A stretch of DNA of 36,088 nucleotides, taken from assembly GCF_024357955.1 (NCBI RefSeq), contig NZ_JANEYT010000048.1, forward strand, positions 1-36,088. Direction: 5' to 3'. The position numbers and the translations under genes are program-made. This stretch comes from Photobacterium pectinilyticum (lineage in GTDB: Bacteria > Pseudomonadota > Gammaproteobacteria > Enterobacterales > Vibrionaceae). Positions 1 through 8,522 of this stretch are shown here, piece by piece. The notes beneath the pieces were generated by a model that did no database searches, had not been told where the DNA came from, and was given only the letters and a program-made list of their open reading frames with translations. How positions within the stretch are numbered: position 1 is the first letter of the stretch; each line of letters opens with the position of its first letter.

Positions 1-69
1 GGCCTGACGCCAAATGAGTCAGAACGGTTATTCTGGAATGACTCTAAGACCGTGGCCAATTTCACTTGA
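1..69 (+). CDS. 3' end of an unidentified gene (partial)
   Basis: Frame 1 is open from the window edge to a TGA at 67-69 and gives 22 residues, GLTPNESERLFWNDSKTVAN plus FT. The pattern (Leu-Thr-x-x-Glu, then an aromatic, then Asn/Asp-Ser) is reminiscent of the C-terminal helix of amidohydrolase-2 type metal-dependent hydrolases, but this is too short to assign. It is on the same strand as rlmKL, yet about 870 bases separate them, so it is not in the same operon. Confidence 0.35.
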   Translation, partial: GLTPNESERLFWNDSKTVANFT

Positions 70-940
70 CCACTTCAGAATCGCCTCGTGTGAGTGTGGA
101 TTTACCTTGTTATTTGAAAAGGGGTCTTGCGGGGCCGTTTCGTTAGATAAGAGATAGACTATTGGTATTTTTGCTGCTGATTTCTCAATAAAACTATTCG
201 TTAGAAGGGTATCGCTTAAAGGGATGCGAAGAATACATGAACCCAGAATAAGCCTTTTCTTATTTTAGCTGTTTAATAAAGCGTCATTATTGGTGACACA
301 AGTCTAAAATATTTATCTTTTTATCATTTTTTTTCTACCTCATTTCATCGGTGGTGGGCAAAAAAACACCGTAATTTCGCACCTGAAAACACTGTGAAAT
401 GAAAAAAACTTCCTCAATTTCCTCATTCATGTAATAAAATCACCTGCCAGCAACAAGCTGTCGTAGGTTTTTATTATATCCTCATGAGCATTAGTTCCCA
501 AAAAGAAAGAATGCTAATGGTTAGGGTTAACCGTATAGGGTTGAAAGGTTTGCAGGTTAGTCAGTACCGACTTTGAATGGTTTATTTGCAGAAAAAGTAT
601 AACTGTAAGTTGTTGATCTTAAGTGGCGACGATGGTTTGTTTCCTGTGGGGGATAATGGTGCTGGTGTTATATGCGGTATTTCACGAACGGTTGTTTACA
701 CTTGTGGATAATAGCTTTTCTTACATTGTGCACATGAGGAAACGTCAGTTGGGCCTTAGTTATTTGCAAAGGCGCAGGTACTCGGCGGCATCAAAGTCTA
801 GAAGCGGAGAGTAATGTGACGTGTAGTTGCATTTGATTGCTGTTTTTTTAGCTAAATAACCGAGTTAGCACCTTTTATGACAAGGTATTTACTGGGTTTT
901 CAGTTATAATTCACCGCAACATAAGTGTGAAAAGAAATCC
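70..940. other. Long, mostly empty intergenic region upstream of rlmKL
   Basis: I see no convincing gene here except a doubtful 63-codon reading frame at 623-814. The stretch 290-440 is AT-rich with several A and T runs. An imperfect hairpin lies at about 442-468 (ACCT and CAGC pairing with GCTG and AGGT) and is followed by TTTTTATT, so it may be a weak terminator. The 100 bases before rlmKL have no promoter or ribosome binding site that I would defend; the start at 941 is preceded by the purine-rich AAAAGAAATCC. Confidence 0.4.
623..814 (+). CDS. Possible small single-span membrane protein
   Basis: This is a 63-codon frame starting with GTG at 623 or ATG at 632. Residues 4-20 are hydrophobic (MVCFLWGIMVLVLYAVF), enough for one membrane span, and the C-terminal third is rich in Arg, Lys and Ser, which would favour an inside C-terminus. 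There is no clear ribosome binding site in front of either start and I do not recognise a family. It may be a chance reading frame in an otherwise empty intergenic region. Confidence 0.25.
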   Translation: MATMVCFLWGIMVLVLYAVFHERLFTLVDNSFSYIVHMRKRQLGLSYLQRRRYSAASKSRSGE

Positions 941-3079
941 ATGAATCAATATTTAGCTATCACTTCACGAGGTCTTGAAAACCTCCTTGCAGAAGAACTT
1001 ACGAAACTTGGCGCTGACAGCGTTCAGGTTGTACATGCTGGCGTCCGTTTTAAGGCCGAGCAAGCAACGGCTTACCGATGCTGTTTATGGACGCGAGTAG
1101 CATCGCGCATCATCTTGGTACTGAGCGAATTTAACGTTCGTGATGACATGGATTTGTATTTAGGTGCGGCTGCGATTAACTGGCCAAATTACTTTGGTAG
1201 TGACACCCGTATCATTGTTGACTTCAATGGTACCAACCGTGAAATCCGTAACAGCCAGTACGGTGCAATGAAAGTGAAAGACGCCATTGTCGATCGCTTT
1301 ACCAAGGCTGATTTACGTCGTCCAAGCATTGATCGTGAACGCCCAGAGCTACGTATCCACATGCGTCTGTCTGGTGAGAAAGGTGTACTGGGCCTTGATA
1401 TGGCCGGTAGCGGTCTTCATCAGCGTGGTTACCGTAGCGAAGCAGGTAAAGCGCCATTGCGTGAGACCCATGCGGCGGCATTGGTGATGAAGTCTGGCTG
1501 GACGCCAGAGAAGCCATTGCTAGACCCAATGTGTGGTTCGGGTACTTTGCTTATTGAAGCGGCGCTGATCGCGGCAAATATTGCGCCAGGTATCAAACGT
1601 CAACGTTGGGGCTTTGAGGCGATTAAAGACTTTGACCGTGAAGGTTGGCTTGAAATTCACGCTGAAGCGAAGGTAAAAGCCCGTCGTGGTCCTGCAAATG
1701 TCACAACTAAGTTTTTTGGTCGTGAAATGGACCGCCGCGTTCTCTCTATCGCGCGCGATAACGCAGGTCGTGCCGGTGTTAAAGATCTGATTGATTTTGA
1801 ATATGGTGACGCGACTCAGCTTACATGCCCAGAGGGGTTCTCTGAAGGTGTCATCCTGTGTAACCCTCCGTATGGTGAGCGTATGGGGACAACGCCTGAA
1901 CTGGTCTCTCTGTACAGTGAACTAGGTAACCGTTTGAAGCTTGCTTTCGCCGGCTCTACCGCTTCAATGTATTCATCTTCTAATGAATTGTTAAGTTGTT
2001 TGCGTATGCGTGCAGACAAGCAGTTCAAATTGAGCAACGGTGCGCTGGATTGTGTGCTGAAAACATACCAGATCACAGCCGGTGGTGTTAAGCATGTTGA
2101 AGGTGAAGCTGAAGGGCGCGTCGAAGAGAAAGAAGTCGCACCAGATTTTGCAAACCGCTTGAAGAAGAATATTACCAAGCTAAGCAAGTGGGCAAAGAAA
2201 GAAGGGCTGGAGTGTTACCGCCTCTACGATGCTGATCTACCAAACTACAATGCAGCGATCGATAAATATAAAGACTTCCTGATTATTCAGGAATACGCGG
2301 CACCTAAAACGGTTCCGGAAGAGACAGCACGTCGCCGTTTGATGGATATCATGCGCGCAACGATTCAGGTAACCGGTGTTGAAAACAACAAGGTTATCCT
2401 AAAAGTGCGTGAGCGCCAGAAGGGTAAGAGTCAGTATCAGAAGCTTTCTAGTGCTGAACGCCACATGATTGTGAATGAGTACGGCGTTGATCTGAAGGTT
2501 AATTTATACGATTACCTTGATACTGGCTTGTTCCTTGATCACAAGGTGACGCGTAAGCAGCTTGGTAAAATGGCTGCAGGTAAAGATTTCCTTAACTTGT
2601 TCGCTTACACGGGTTCCGCAACGTGTCACGCTGCTTGTGGCGGTGCGAAGTCAACAACAACTGTTGATATGTCCAATACTTATTTACGTTGGGCACAAGA
2701 GAACATGGAGCTTAATGGCCAAGTGGGCTCTCAGCACCAGTTTGTTCAAGCGGATTGTCTGCAATGGTTGCAAGAAGCGGATGGTGACTTTGATCTTATC
2801 TTCATTGATCCGCCAACGTTCTCAAACTCGAAGCGAATGAAGCAGAGCTTTGATGTTCAGCGTGATCACATCATGCTATTTGAGAACCTAAAACGTATGC
2901 TAAGACCAAATGGTCAAATAGTTTTTTCGAATAATAAGCGTCAGTTCAAGATGGACATCGAGAAACTTGAAGAACTTGGCTTACAAGCGAAGAACATTTC
3001 TGATAAAACGTTGCCAATGGACTTTAGTCGCAACAAACAGATTCATAACTGCTGGATCATTACCCACAAGGAAGATTAA
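941..3079 (+). CDS. rlmL: Bifunctional 23S rRNA guanine methyltransferase RlmKL
   Basis: This protein of 712 residues methylates 23S rRNA in the large subunit: the N-terminal half makes m2G2445 (RlmL activity) and the C-terminal half m7G2069 (RlmK activity). The order is a THUMP RNA-binding region (about residues 45-155), a first Rossmann methyltransferase with the SAM loop [10 protein letters not shown] near 193-202 and the catalytic NPPYGER near 308-314, then a second methyltransferase with [11 protein letters not shown] near 551 and the motif [12 protein letters not shown] near 622. Length and order match the E. coli enzyme, so both activities should be present. Its TAA is directly followed by the GTG of the glutaredoxin-like gene, which suggests translational coupling. 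Family assignment is firm; activity is inferred. Confidence 0.97.
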   Translation: MNQYLAITSRGLENLLAEELTKLGADSVQVVHAGVRFKAEQATAYRCCLWTRVASRIILVLSEFNVRDDMDLYLGAAAINWPNYFGSDTRIIVDFNGTNREIRNSQYGAMKVKDAIVDRFTKADLRRPSIDRERPELRIHMRLSGEKGVLGLDMAGSGLHQRGYRSEAGKAPLRETHAAALVMKSGWTPEKPLLDPMCGSGTLLIEAALIAANIAPGIKRQRWGFEAIKDFDREGWLEIHAEAKVKARRGPANVTTKFFGREMDRRVLSIARDNAGRAGVKDLIDFEYGDATQLTCPEGFSEGVILCNPPYGERMGTTPELVSLYSELGNRLKLAFAGSTASMYSSSNELLSCLRMRADKQFKLSNGALDCVLKTYQITAGGVKHVEGEAEGRVEEKEVAPDFANRLKKNITKLSKWAKKEGLECYRLYDADLPNYNAAIDKYKDFLIIQEYAAPKTVPEETARRRLMDIMRATIQVTGVENNKVILKVRERQKGKSQYQKLSSAERHMIVNEYGVDLKVNLYDYLDTGLFLDHKVTRKQLGKMAAGKDFLNLFAYTGSATCHAACGGAKSTTTVDMSNTYLRWAQENMELNGQVGSQHQFVQADCLQWLQEADGDFDLIFIDPPTFSNSKRMKQSFDVQRDHIMLFENLKRMLRPNGQIVFSNNKRQFKMDIEKLEELGLQAKNISDKTLPMDFSRNKQIHNCWIITHKED

Positions 3080-3337
3080 GTGCTAATCACGCTTTATAGC
3101 ACAGAAGGGTGTCATCTTTGCGAGCAGGCTTATAGCCTGCTCGTACAAGCCGGTGTAAAAGAGCACGTTCAAGTGGTGGATATCGCCTTTGATGACGTGC
3201 TTTTTTCTCGTTACGGCGTCACAATTCCTGTGCTCTCTATTCTTAATCCTGATTCAGACTCAAACAGCCCAGAACTCGGTTGGCCCTTCGATGCTAATGA
3301 GTTGGCACTATGGTTAAACAACAATGGCATTAATTAA
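3080..3337 (+). CDS. Glutaredoxin-like (DUF836) thiol protein
   Basis: This 85-residue protein begins with a beta strand, LITLYSTEGCHLC, carrying the redox pair Cys-His-Leu-Cys at residues 11-14, and has the cis-proline region TIPVLSI near 48-54. It fits the glutaredoxin-like DUF836 family, small cytoplasmic thiol-disulfide proteins of unknown partner. The start is GTG, immediately after the rlmKL stop, and the 3' end overlaps the start of uup by 14 bases, so the three genes are probably translated from one message. A one-mismatch matS-like site lies inside it at 3210-3222. The specific substrate is unknown. Confidence 0.85.
   Translation: MLITLYSTEGCHLCEQAYSLLVQAGVKEHVQVVDIAFDDVLFSRYGVTIPVLSILNPDSDSNSPELGWPFDANELALWLNNNGIN
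3210..3222. promoter_or_regulatory. matS-like site, one mismatch
   Basis: GTTACGGCGTCAC matches the MatP-binding consensus GTGACRNYGTCAC at 12 of 13 positions; the third base is T instead of G. It is inside the glutaredoxin-like gene. Binding by MatP is an inference. Confidence 0.4.
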
Positions 3338-5246
3338 TATTAGTAACGCCCAATTGGCGTACGGTGATCACGCGCTGCTTGATAAAGCAGAATTTCTTCT
3401 ACAGCCGAAAGAGCGTGTTTGTCTGGTCGGCCGTAACGGTGCTGGTAAATCCACTTTGATGAAAGTGATTGCCGGTGATGTATTGCTTGACGATGGCAGT
3501 ATTCAGCGTGAGTCCGAGCTGGTTGTTTCGCGTTTAGAGCAGGATCCTCCTCGTAATGCAGAAGGGACCGTGTTTGATTATGTTTCAGAAGGTCTAGCAG
3601 AAATAGGGCAGGTATTGAAAGAGTACCACCACCTGTTGGATTTGATCACCCATGATCCTTCTGAGTCTAATTTCGCAAAATTAGGTCGAGCGCAAGAAAA
3701 AATTGATCATGCTGATGCCTGGCAATTCGATAACAAGATCTCATCGGTGTTGGAGCATCTTCAGTTAGAGCCAAATACATTGCTCAAAGATTTATCCGGT
3801 GGTTGGCAGCGTAAAGCCGCATTAGCGCGCGCACTGGTTTGTGACCCTGATATCTTGCTACTTGATGAGCCGACTAACCACTTGGATGTTTCTACTATTG
3901 AATGGCTAGAAGGCTTCCTAAAAGAGTTTAGAGGCTCGATCATCTTTATCTCGCACGACCGTGCGTTTATTCGCTCGATGGCAACCCGAATCGTCGACCT
4001 CGACCGTGGCCAGCTAGCGTCTTTCCCTGGTGATTACGATCAGTATCTCGAAGATAAAGAAGAGATGCTTCGGGTAGAAGCCGAGCAAAATGCTGAGTTC
4101 GATAAAAAGCTAGCGCAAGAAGAAGTGTGGATCCGTCAGGGGATCAAAGCACGCCGAACTCGTAACGAAGGACGGGTTAGGGCACTGAAACAGTTGCGTC
4201 GTGAACGCAGCGAGCGCCGTGAAGTGGTAGGCAAGGCCGACATGCAACTTCAAGATGCGCAGCGCTCGGGCAAAATCGTGTTTGAGGCCGAGCATATTAG
4301 TTATAGCTATGGTGACAAACCAATCATCAACGACTTCAGCTTCAATGTTATGCGCGGTGATCGTATTGCACTCATCGGTCCCAATGGTTGTGGTAAGAGT
4401 ACGCTGTTAAAAATTATGCTGGGTGATCTTCAGTCACAGGGTCACTTTCATTGTGGTACAAAACTAGATGTAGCGTACTTTGATCAGTATCGCGAAGTCT
4501 TGGACCCTGAAAAGACAGTCATGGACAACCTGGCTGACGGTAAGCAAGAAGTGACGGTGAACGGCCGCACGCGCCATGCCCTCGGCTATCTTCAGGACTT
4601 CTTGTTCCATCCACGTCGTGCCCGTACCCCGGTTAAAGCGCTATCAGGTGGAGAGAAAAACCGCCTGCTGTTGGCGAAACTTTTCCTTAAGCCTAATAAT
4701 TTATTGGTGCTAGATGAACCAACCAATGATTTAGATATCGAAACATTGGAACTTTTGGAAGATATTCTTGCCAACTATCAGGGTACTTTGTTGTTAGTGA
4801 GCCACGACCGTCAGTTCGTTGATAATACAGTGACAACAAGCTGGATTTTCGAAGGTAACGGTGTCATTGATGAATATGTTGGTGGCTACCACGATGCCCA
4901 GGAACAACGTGCTAATTCGCTGAGCCTAAGGGCGAAGGCACACGCTGCCGACATAGAGGCAGAAAAGAAAAAAGATGAGAACAAGCAGCGTCAGACTGAA
5001 CGTCCTAAAGTAGGTAAAAAGCTCTCTTACAAACTGCAGAAGGAACTGGAAGATCTGCCGCTAAAAATTGAAGAACTGGAAAATGAAATTGCGCAGTTGC
5101 AGGAATTGATTAATGATCCTGCTTTCTTCCAGGACGTGAAAAATGACACTGAAGGCACGCTGAACCGTTTGGCGGAAGCAGAAGCTGAATTTGAGCAAGC
5201 ATTTGAACGTTGGGAAGAGCTTGAGGCAATGCAGAAGGAAGCTTAA
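3324..5246 (+). CDS. uup: ABC-F ATPase Uup
   Basis: This is a soluble protein of 640 residues with two ATP-binding cassettes and no membrane domain, as in the ABC-F translation factors. Cassette 1 has Walker A GRNGAGKS at 36-43 and the signature LSGGWQRKAALARAL followed by LLLDEPTNHLD. An interdomain linker rich in Lys, Arg and Glu lies near 240-310. Cassette 2 has Walker A GPNGCGKST near 352 and LSGGEKNRLLLAK followed by LVLDEPTNDLD. The C-terminus (about 565-640) is a highly charged coiled coil, which is typical of Uup and binds DNA in E. coli. Uup is linked to ribosome function and to precise excision of transposons. The start codon overlaps the previous gene by 14 bases. Confidence 0.97.
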   Translation: MALINISNAQLAYGDHALLDKAEFLLQPKERVCLVGRNGAGKSTLMKVIAGDVLLDDGSIQRESELVVSRLEQDPPRNAEGTVFDYVSEGLAEIGQVLKEYHHLLDLITHDPSESNFAKLGRAQEKIDHADAWQFDNKISSVLEHLQLEPNTLLKDLSGGWQRKAALARALVCDPDILLLDEPTNHLDVSTIEWLEGFLKEFRGSIIFISHDRAFIRSMATRIVDLDRGQLASFPGDYDQYLEDKEEMLRVEAEQNAEFDKKLAQEEVWIRQGIKARRTRNEGRVRALKQLRRERSERREVVGKADMQLQDAQRSGKIVFEAEHISYSYGDKPIINDFSFNVMRGDRIALIGPNGCGKSTLLKIMLGDLQSQGHFHCGTKLDVAYFDQYREVLDPEKTVMDNLADGKQEVTVNGRTRHALGYLQDFLFHPRRARTPVKALSGGEKNRLLLAKLFLKPNNLLVLDEPTNDLDIETLELLEDILANYQGTLLLVSHDRQFVDNTVTTSWIFEGNGVIDEYVGGYHDAQEQRANSLSLRAKAHAADIEAEKKKDENKQRQTERPKVGKKLSYKLQKELEDLPLKIEELENEIAQLQELINDPAFFQDVKNDTEGTLNRLAEAEAEFEQAFERWEELEAMQKEA

Positions 5247-7342
5247 TGCAACATAAGACATTAAAATTGTCAGCACTGGCCGTTTTGGTAGCCGGTGCGA
5301 CAGGCGCTAACGCCGCTGTTTACCGTGTGGTTGAAGTGACAGATGGAACTAACATCGCCTCTCAACAGTATTTCCCTGAGGTTAATCAGTCTGATATTAC
5401 TGAACGTTTAGCCTTTCATGGCCAAGGCATTACTGCATCTGATGACGGTGACAACTGTTTTGATGGTAGCTGTAATGATTCTGACTATTCAGTATTCGGT
5501 GAAAGCCGTTTTGGTGCTGATGGCATCAATTATCGTGATGAAGTGCCCTTTATCCTTGATAATATTCAACGTGTTAACGATGAAGATGATCTATACCGAT
5601 ACTGTGACAATAATTTAGGCCCGAATACTTGCCGTGAATGGGCGCGTACCCAGTTTTATGGTAAAGGCTACAACACCAATGATATTCGCGACCGCACAGG
5701 TTTTGGCGGTTTAGTGCGTGAGCAGGAAGCTTGGACTAAGAGTTACTTCTCCAATGCGACTGCTATTAGTGGTTTCGAATCCTTCTCTGCAGTTGAAACT
5801 TTTGCAGATGAGCAAACTAATTATGATACCGATGCCGTAGCGGCATTGGGGTCAATCGTTGATTCAGGCAATCATAAAACCACTAACAGTGTGATCAATG
5901 CTCAAGGCACAGCCGATACCGTTGGCGAATATACTTTGGGTGTGACAAGCGGTGCCTACTTCTACGACAACCAGCGCTATGCTCGTCAGTTTAACAAGCG
6001 TGGTTTTGTTAATCTTGGTGATGACAAGGTAGGCCTTGCTCCAGCCGGTACGGATTCACTGACAACAACTGCAGGTCAATCTTTGGCGTGGGATGCGGTT
6101 GAATATGAAGATCCTACAACTAAAGAAAAGCAGCTATTAGTTGTCGGTAGTGCGTCTTACGATCGAAGCGATTTTAGTGACAGTGACAACAAGGTGCCTA
6201 ATAACCGTAGCGACCGAGATGATCCTACCTTTAGTGAGTCGGCTTTCAGAAATTGTCCGACAAGGTTTGAAGAAGGTCTAGACAGCTTCTACGGTACCAA
6301 AGAGTGTCAGTTGTCTGTGTTTGCCAATGACGGTGTGTTCTGGACAGTAGATGCAAATTCTGACAGCAGCGTAGACGCGCAATTGTTGAGTAAGAATGAC
6401 CTAGCTACTTTGGACCCTGATAACAAGGACCGTTCATTCCAAGCCGGAGCACGAGCGGTTGAGCTTGTTAATGGTCAACCCGTTGTTGTTGGGTTTACCA
6501 CCCATCGTTATGATAATGACTATTATGCGATGCGGGCGGCAATTTGGGAGCTTCCGGAAGACGCGACGAGTGTAACTGAAGAGGGCTTCACCAAAACGAG
6601 GATACCGGGCCTTGAACTGGAAAGCAGTGGTGACCGTGTGCTGACCTATACGCTTGCGACCGGTATAAACAAGAATAATAAGGTGATTGGTGTTGCGAAA
6701 AACTTCCGTTCTGATAACCGTTCATATGTAGAGCGTATGTTTGTTTATGACAACGAAGAGAAGCCAAATGCACCGACATTTTTGGATACTTCCATCTCTG
6801 AATTGTTCTTCAATGGTGCCAATGGTCACCCAGGAGCAATAAATAACAATGATCAAATTGTTGGTCGCTTAGATGCTGAGTCGGTGAATCAGGTTGACGG
6901 TCGTTTCCGTCGCCAGCGTGCTTTTACCTATGCGATGGGTGATATTGAAGGCTCAGTTGCATTGAAGAAAGGTGATGTGTATTTCCTTGACGATTTGATC
7001 AACGACGGTGATGAGAACGGCACAGCGAATATGTACCGTATCTTTGAAGCAACTGGCATTAATGATGCTGGTGTAATTTCAGCGACTGCGTATAAGTGTG
7101 TAGGGACAGATGGCAAGGAGCAGCCATATGATGACCTTACTACAGACTCTTTCTGTGCCGGAGCACAGGAGGATGCTATTGAACGTACAGTCGCTGTTAA
7201 GTTGGTCCCAATTTCTGCCGCAGATGAGCCGACAGTTCAAGAGCGCCCTAAATCAGAAGCCAATATTGAACGTAGTGGTGGATCGCTTGGCATATTGGCA
7301 ATGGCTTTCCTTGGCTTCCTAGGGTTCCGTCGAAGAAAGTAA
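5246..7342 (+). CDS. Secreted DUF3466-type protein with GlyGly-CTERM anchor
   Basis: This 698-residue exported protein has an N-terminal signal peptide (hydrophobic LSALAVLVAGATGANA, cleavage probably after Ala23) and a tripartite C-terminal sorting tail: a GG motif, a hydrophobic stretch (LGILAMAFLGFLGF) and a terminal RRRK. That tail is the GlyGly-CTERM signal handled by rhombosortase and type II secretion in Vibrionaceae and relatives. The middle is rich in Asp, Asn and Ser, and contains beta-strand-like segments and spaced Cys pairs (for example around residues 68-72 and 119-126). It fits the DUF3466 family, whose function is unknown. The ATG overlaps the uup TAA by one base, an unusual coupling of a cytoplasmic ATPase with a surface protein. 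A terminator follows at 7372. Confidence 0.8.
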   Translation: MQHKTLKLSALAVLVAGATGANAAVYRVVEVTDGTNIASQQYFPEVNQSDITERLAFHGQGITASDDGDNCFDGSCNDSDYSVFGESRFGADGINYRDEVPFILDNIQRVNDEDDLYRYCDNNLGPNTCREWARTQFYGKGYNTNDIRDRTGFGGLVREQEAWTKSYFSNATAISGFESFSAVETFADEQTNYDTDAVAALGSIVDSGNHKTTNSVINAQGTADTVGEYTLGVTSGAYFYDNQRYARQFNKRGFVNLGDDKVGLAPAGTDSLTTTAGQSLAWDAVEYEDPTTKEKQLLVVGSASYDRSDFSDSDNKVPNNRSDRDDPTFSESAFRNCPTRFEEGLDSFYGTKECQLSVFANDGVFWTVDANSDSSVDAQLLSKNDLATLDPDNKDRSFQAGARAVELVNGQPVVVGFTTHRYDNDYYAMRAAIWELPEDATSVTEEGFTKTRIPGLELESSGDRVLTYTLATGINKNNKVIGVAKNFRSDNRSYVERMFVYDNEEKPNAPTFLDTSISELFFNGANGHPGAINNNDQIVGRLDAESVNQVDGRFRRQRAFTYAMGDIEGSVALKKGDVYFLDDLINDGDENGTANMYRIFEATGINDAGVISATAYKCVGTDGKEQPYDDLTTDSFCAGAQEDAIERTVAVKLVPISAADEPTVQERPKSEANIERSGGSLGILAMAFLGFLGFRRRK

Positions 7343-7371
7343 TTTTTTGTCAAGATTGGTCAAATTACACT

Positions 7372-7402
7372 CAGGCTCACAATTTGTGAGCCTGTTTTGT
7401 TT
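7372..7402 (+). terminator. Rho-independent terminator after the rlmKL-uup-DUF3466 group
   Basis: The stem CAGGCTCACA / TGTGAGCCTG (10 perfect pairs, loop ATT) is followed by TTTTGTTTT. It closes the tightly linked gene group that starts at 941. Confidence 0.9.
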
Positions 7403-7512
7403 TCGTAGTTGATCTCTGCTTCTGTTTCGCTAATTCTTAATAGTGGAGACACAACATCTCCATCATTATGCAATAGTAATGAATGTAAATGATAAGGATG
7501 AGGATCGAACTT

Positions 7513-7686
7513 ATGAAGAGACAAAAGCGGGATCGTCTGGAACGCGCACAATCTCAAGGCTATAGAGCTGGCATAAATGGACGTTCCAGTGAAGACTGTC
7601 CGTATCAAGCGACAGATGCCCGTACTAACTGGCTAGGTGGCTGGCGAGAAGCACGAGAAGATCTGCAATCTGGCCTGTTTAAATAA
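7513..7686 (+). CDS. rmf: Ribosome modulation factor
   Basis: This 57-residue basic protein drives 70S ribosomes into inactive 100S dimers in stationary phase. The sequence MKRQKRDRLERAQSQGYRAG, then GRS, CPYQ, then NWLGGWREA is diagnostic of RMF. I chose the ATG at 7513 because it gives the family's usual length and has AAGGATGAGGA a few bases upstream; a longer frame from 7491 would add eight residues unlike the family. It lies between two terminators (7372 and 7714), so it is a single-gene transcript, as expected for a gene with its own growth-phase control. Directly downstream is fabA on the other strand, the same order as in E. coli. Confidence 0.96.
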   Translation: MKRQKRDRLERAQSQGYRAGINGRSSEDCPYQATDARTNWLGGWREAREDLQSGLFK

Positions 7687-7713
7687 TAAACCTCCCTTCA
7701 TATCTCCCTTATT

Positions 7714-7743
7714 GAGCCCCTATTAGGAACAGGGGCTCTTTCT
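7714..7743 (+). terminator. Rho-independent terminator of rmf
   Basis: The stem GAGCCCCT / AGGGGCTC (8 perfect GC-rich pairs, 9-base loop) is followed by TTTCT, 27 bases after the rmf stop. Confidence 0.88.
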
Positions 7744-7833
7744 ATTCTACAGGCCATGGCGATAAGCTGGGGGCAATGGGCAATGAGCCAACACTTCATG
7801 TCTGCTAGTTCAGCATTCATTGATATTGATATG

Positions 7834-7846
7834 GTGACGGCGTAAC
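7834..7846. promoter_or_regulatory. matS-like site, one mismatch
   Basis: GTGACGGCGTAAC matches GTGACRNYGTCAC at 12 of 13 positions (position 11 is A for C). It lies in the non-coding gap between the rmf and fabA terminators, where nothing else constrains the sequence. Confidence 0.45.
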
Positions 7847-7891
7847 TTTGCGTGAACGTACTTGAATGGCATAGTGCCACTAGCCAGATAC

Positions 7892-7919
7892 AAAAAAAGC
7901 CGCCATTGGCGACTTTTTG
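7892..7919 (-). terminator. Terminator of fabA
   Basis: Read on the minus strand the stem GTCGCC / GGCGGC (loop AAT, one non-Watson-Crick pair) is preceded by an A run and followed by TTTTTTT. It sits 20 bases after the fabA stop. Confidence 0.8.
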
Positions 7920-7938
7920 ATAGCTTGTTTACTGTTGC

Positions 7939-8454
7939 TTAGAAGTTTGACGTATCTTTGAATAGGCCAACTTTCAGATCTTTTGCGACGTAAATCTCTT
8001 TACCATCAACCAAGACACGGCCATCGGCAACACCCATGATGAGCTTACGGTTGATAACGCGCTTAAGCTGGATTTCATAGGTTACTTTTTTCGCTTCTGG
8101 CAGGATTTGACCAGTAAACTTCACTTCACCTACACCCAAAGCACGACCTTTACCTTCGCCGCCAGCCCAACCAAGGAAGAAGCCAACCAGCTGCCACATG
8201 GCATCTAGACCAAGGCAGCCTGGCATTACAGGGTCACCTTTGAAGTGGCAATCAAAGAACCACAGGTCAGGGCGGATATCTAACTCAGCATGGATGAAAC
8301 CTTTGCCGTGGTCACCATCTTCATCGGAGATGTTTACAATACGGTCAATCATCAGCATGTTGTCAGATGGCAAGGAAGGGAAAGCTGGACCGTAAAGTTC
8401 GCCTTTACCACATGCAACAAGTTCGTCGTAATTATAAGATTGCTGGCGTTTCAT
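7939..8454 (-). CDS. fabA: 3-hydroxydecanoyl-ACP dehydratase/isomerase FabA
   Basis: This 171-residue hot-dog-fold enzyme dehydrates 3-hydroxydecanoyl-ACP and isomerises trans-2 to cis-3 decenoyl-ACP, the entry point to unsaturated fatty acids in type II synthesis. The active-site His70 (in [14 protein letters not shown]) and Asp84 (in LGLDAMWQL) are at exactly the positions of the E. coli enzyme. It is cytoplasmic and acts as a dimer. The upstream 65 bases separate it from lonH on the same strand. The identity is secure. Confidence 0.97.
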   Translation of the reverse strand: MKRQQSYNYDELVACGKGELYGPAFPSLPSDNMLMIDRIVNISDEDGDHGKGFIHAELDIRPDLWFFDCHFKGDPVMPGCLGLDAMWQLVGFFLGWAGGEGKGRALGVGEVKFTGQILPEAKKVTYEIQLKRVINRKLIMGVADGRVLVDGKEIYVAKDLKVGLFKDTSNF

Positions 8455-8522
8455 CAGACTTTAAAACTCCTTAAAAAGTATGGAGGCAATTTAGCTTACA
8501 CATGTACGCCAAACAACTCGGA

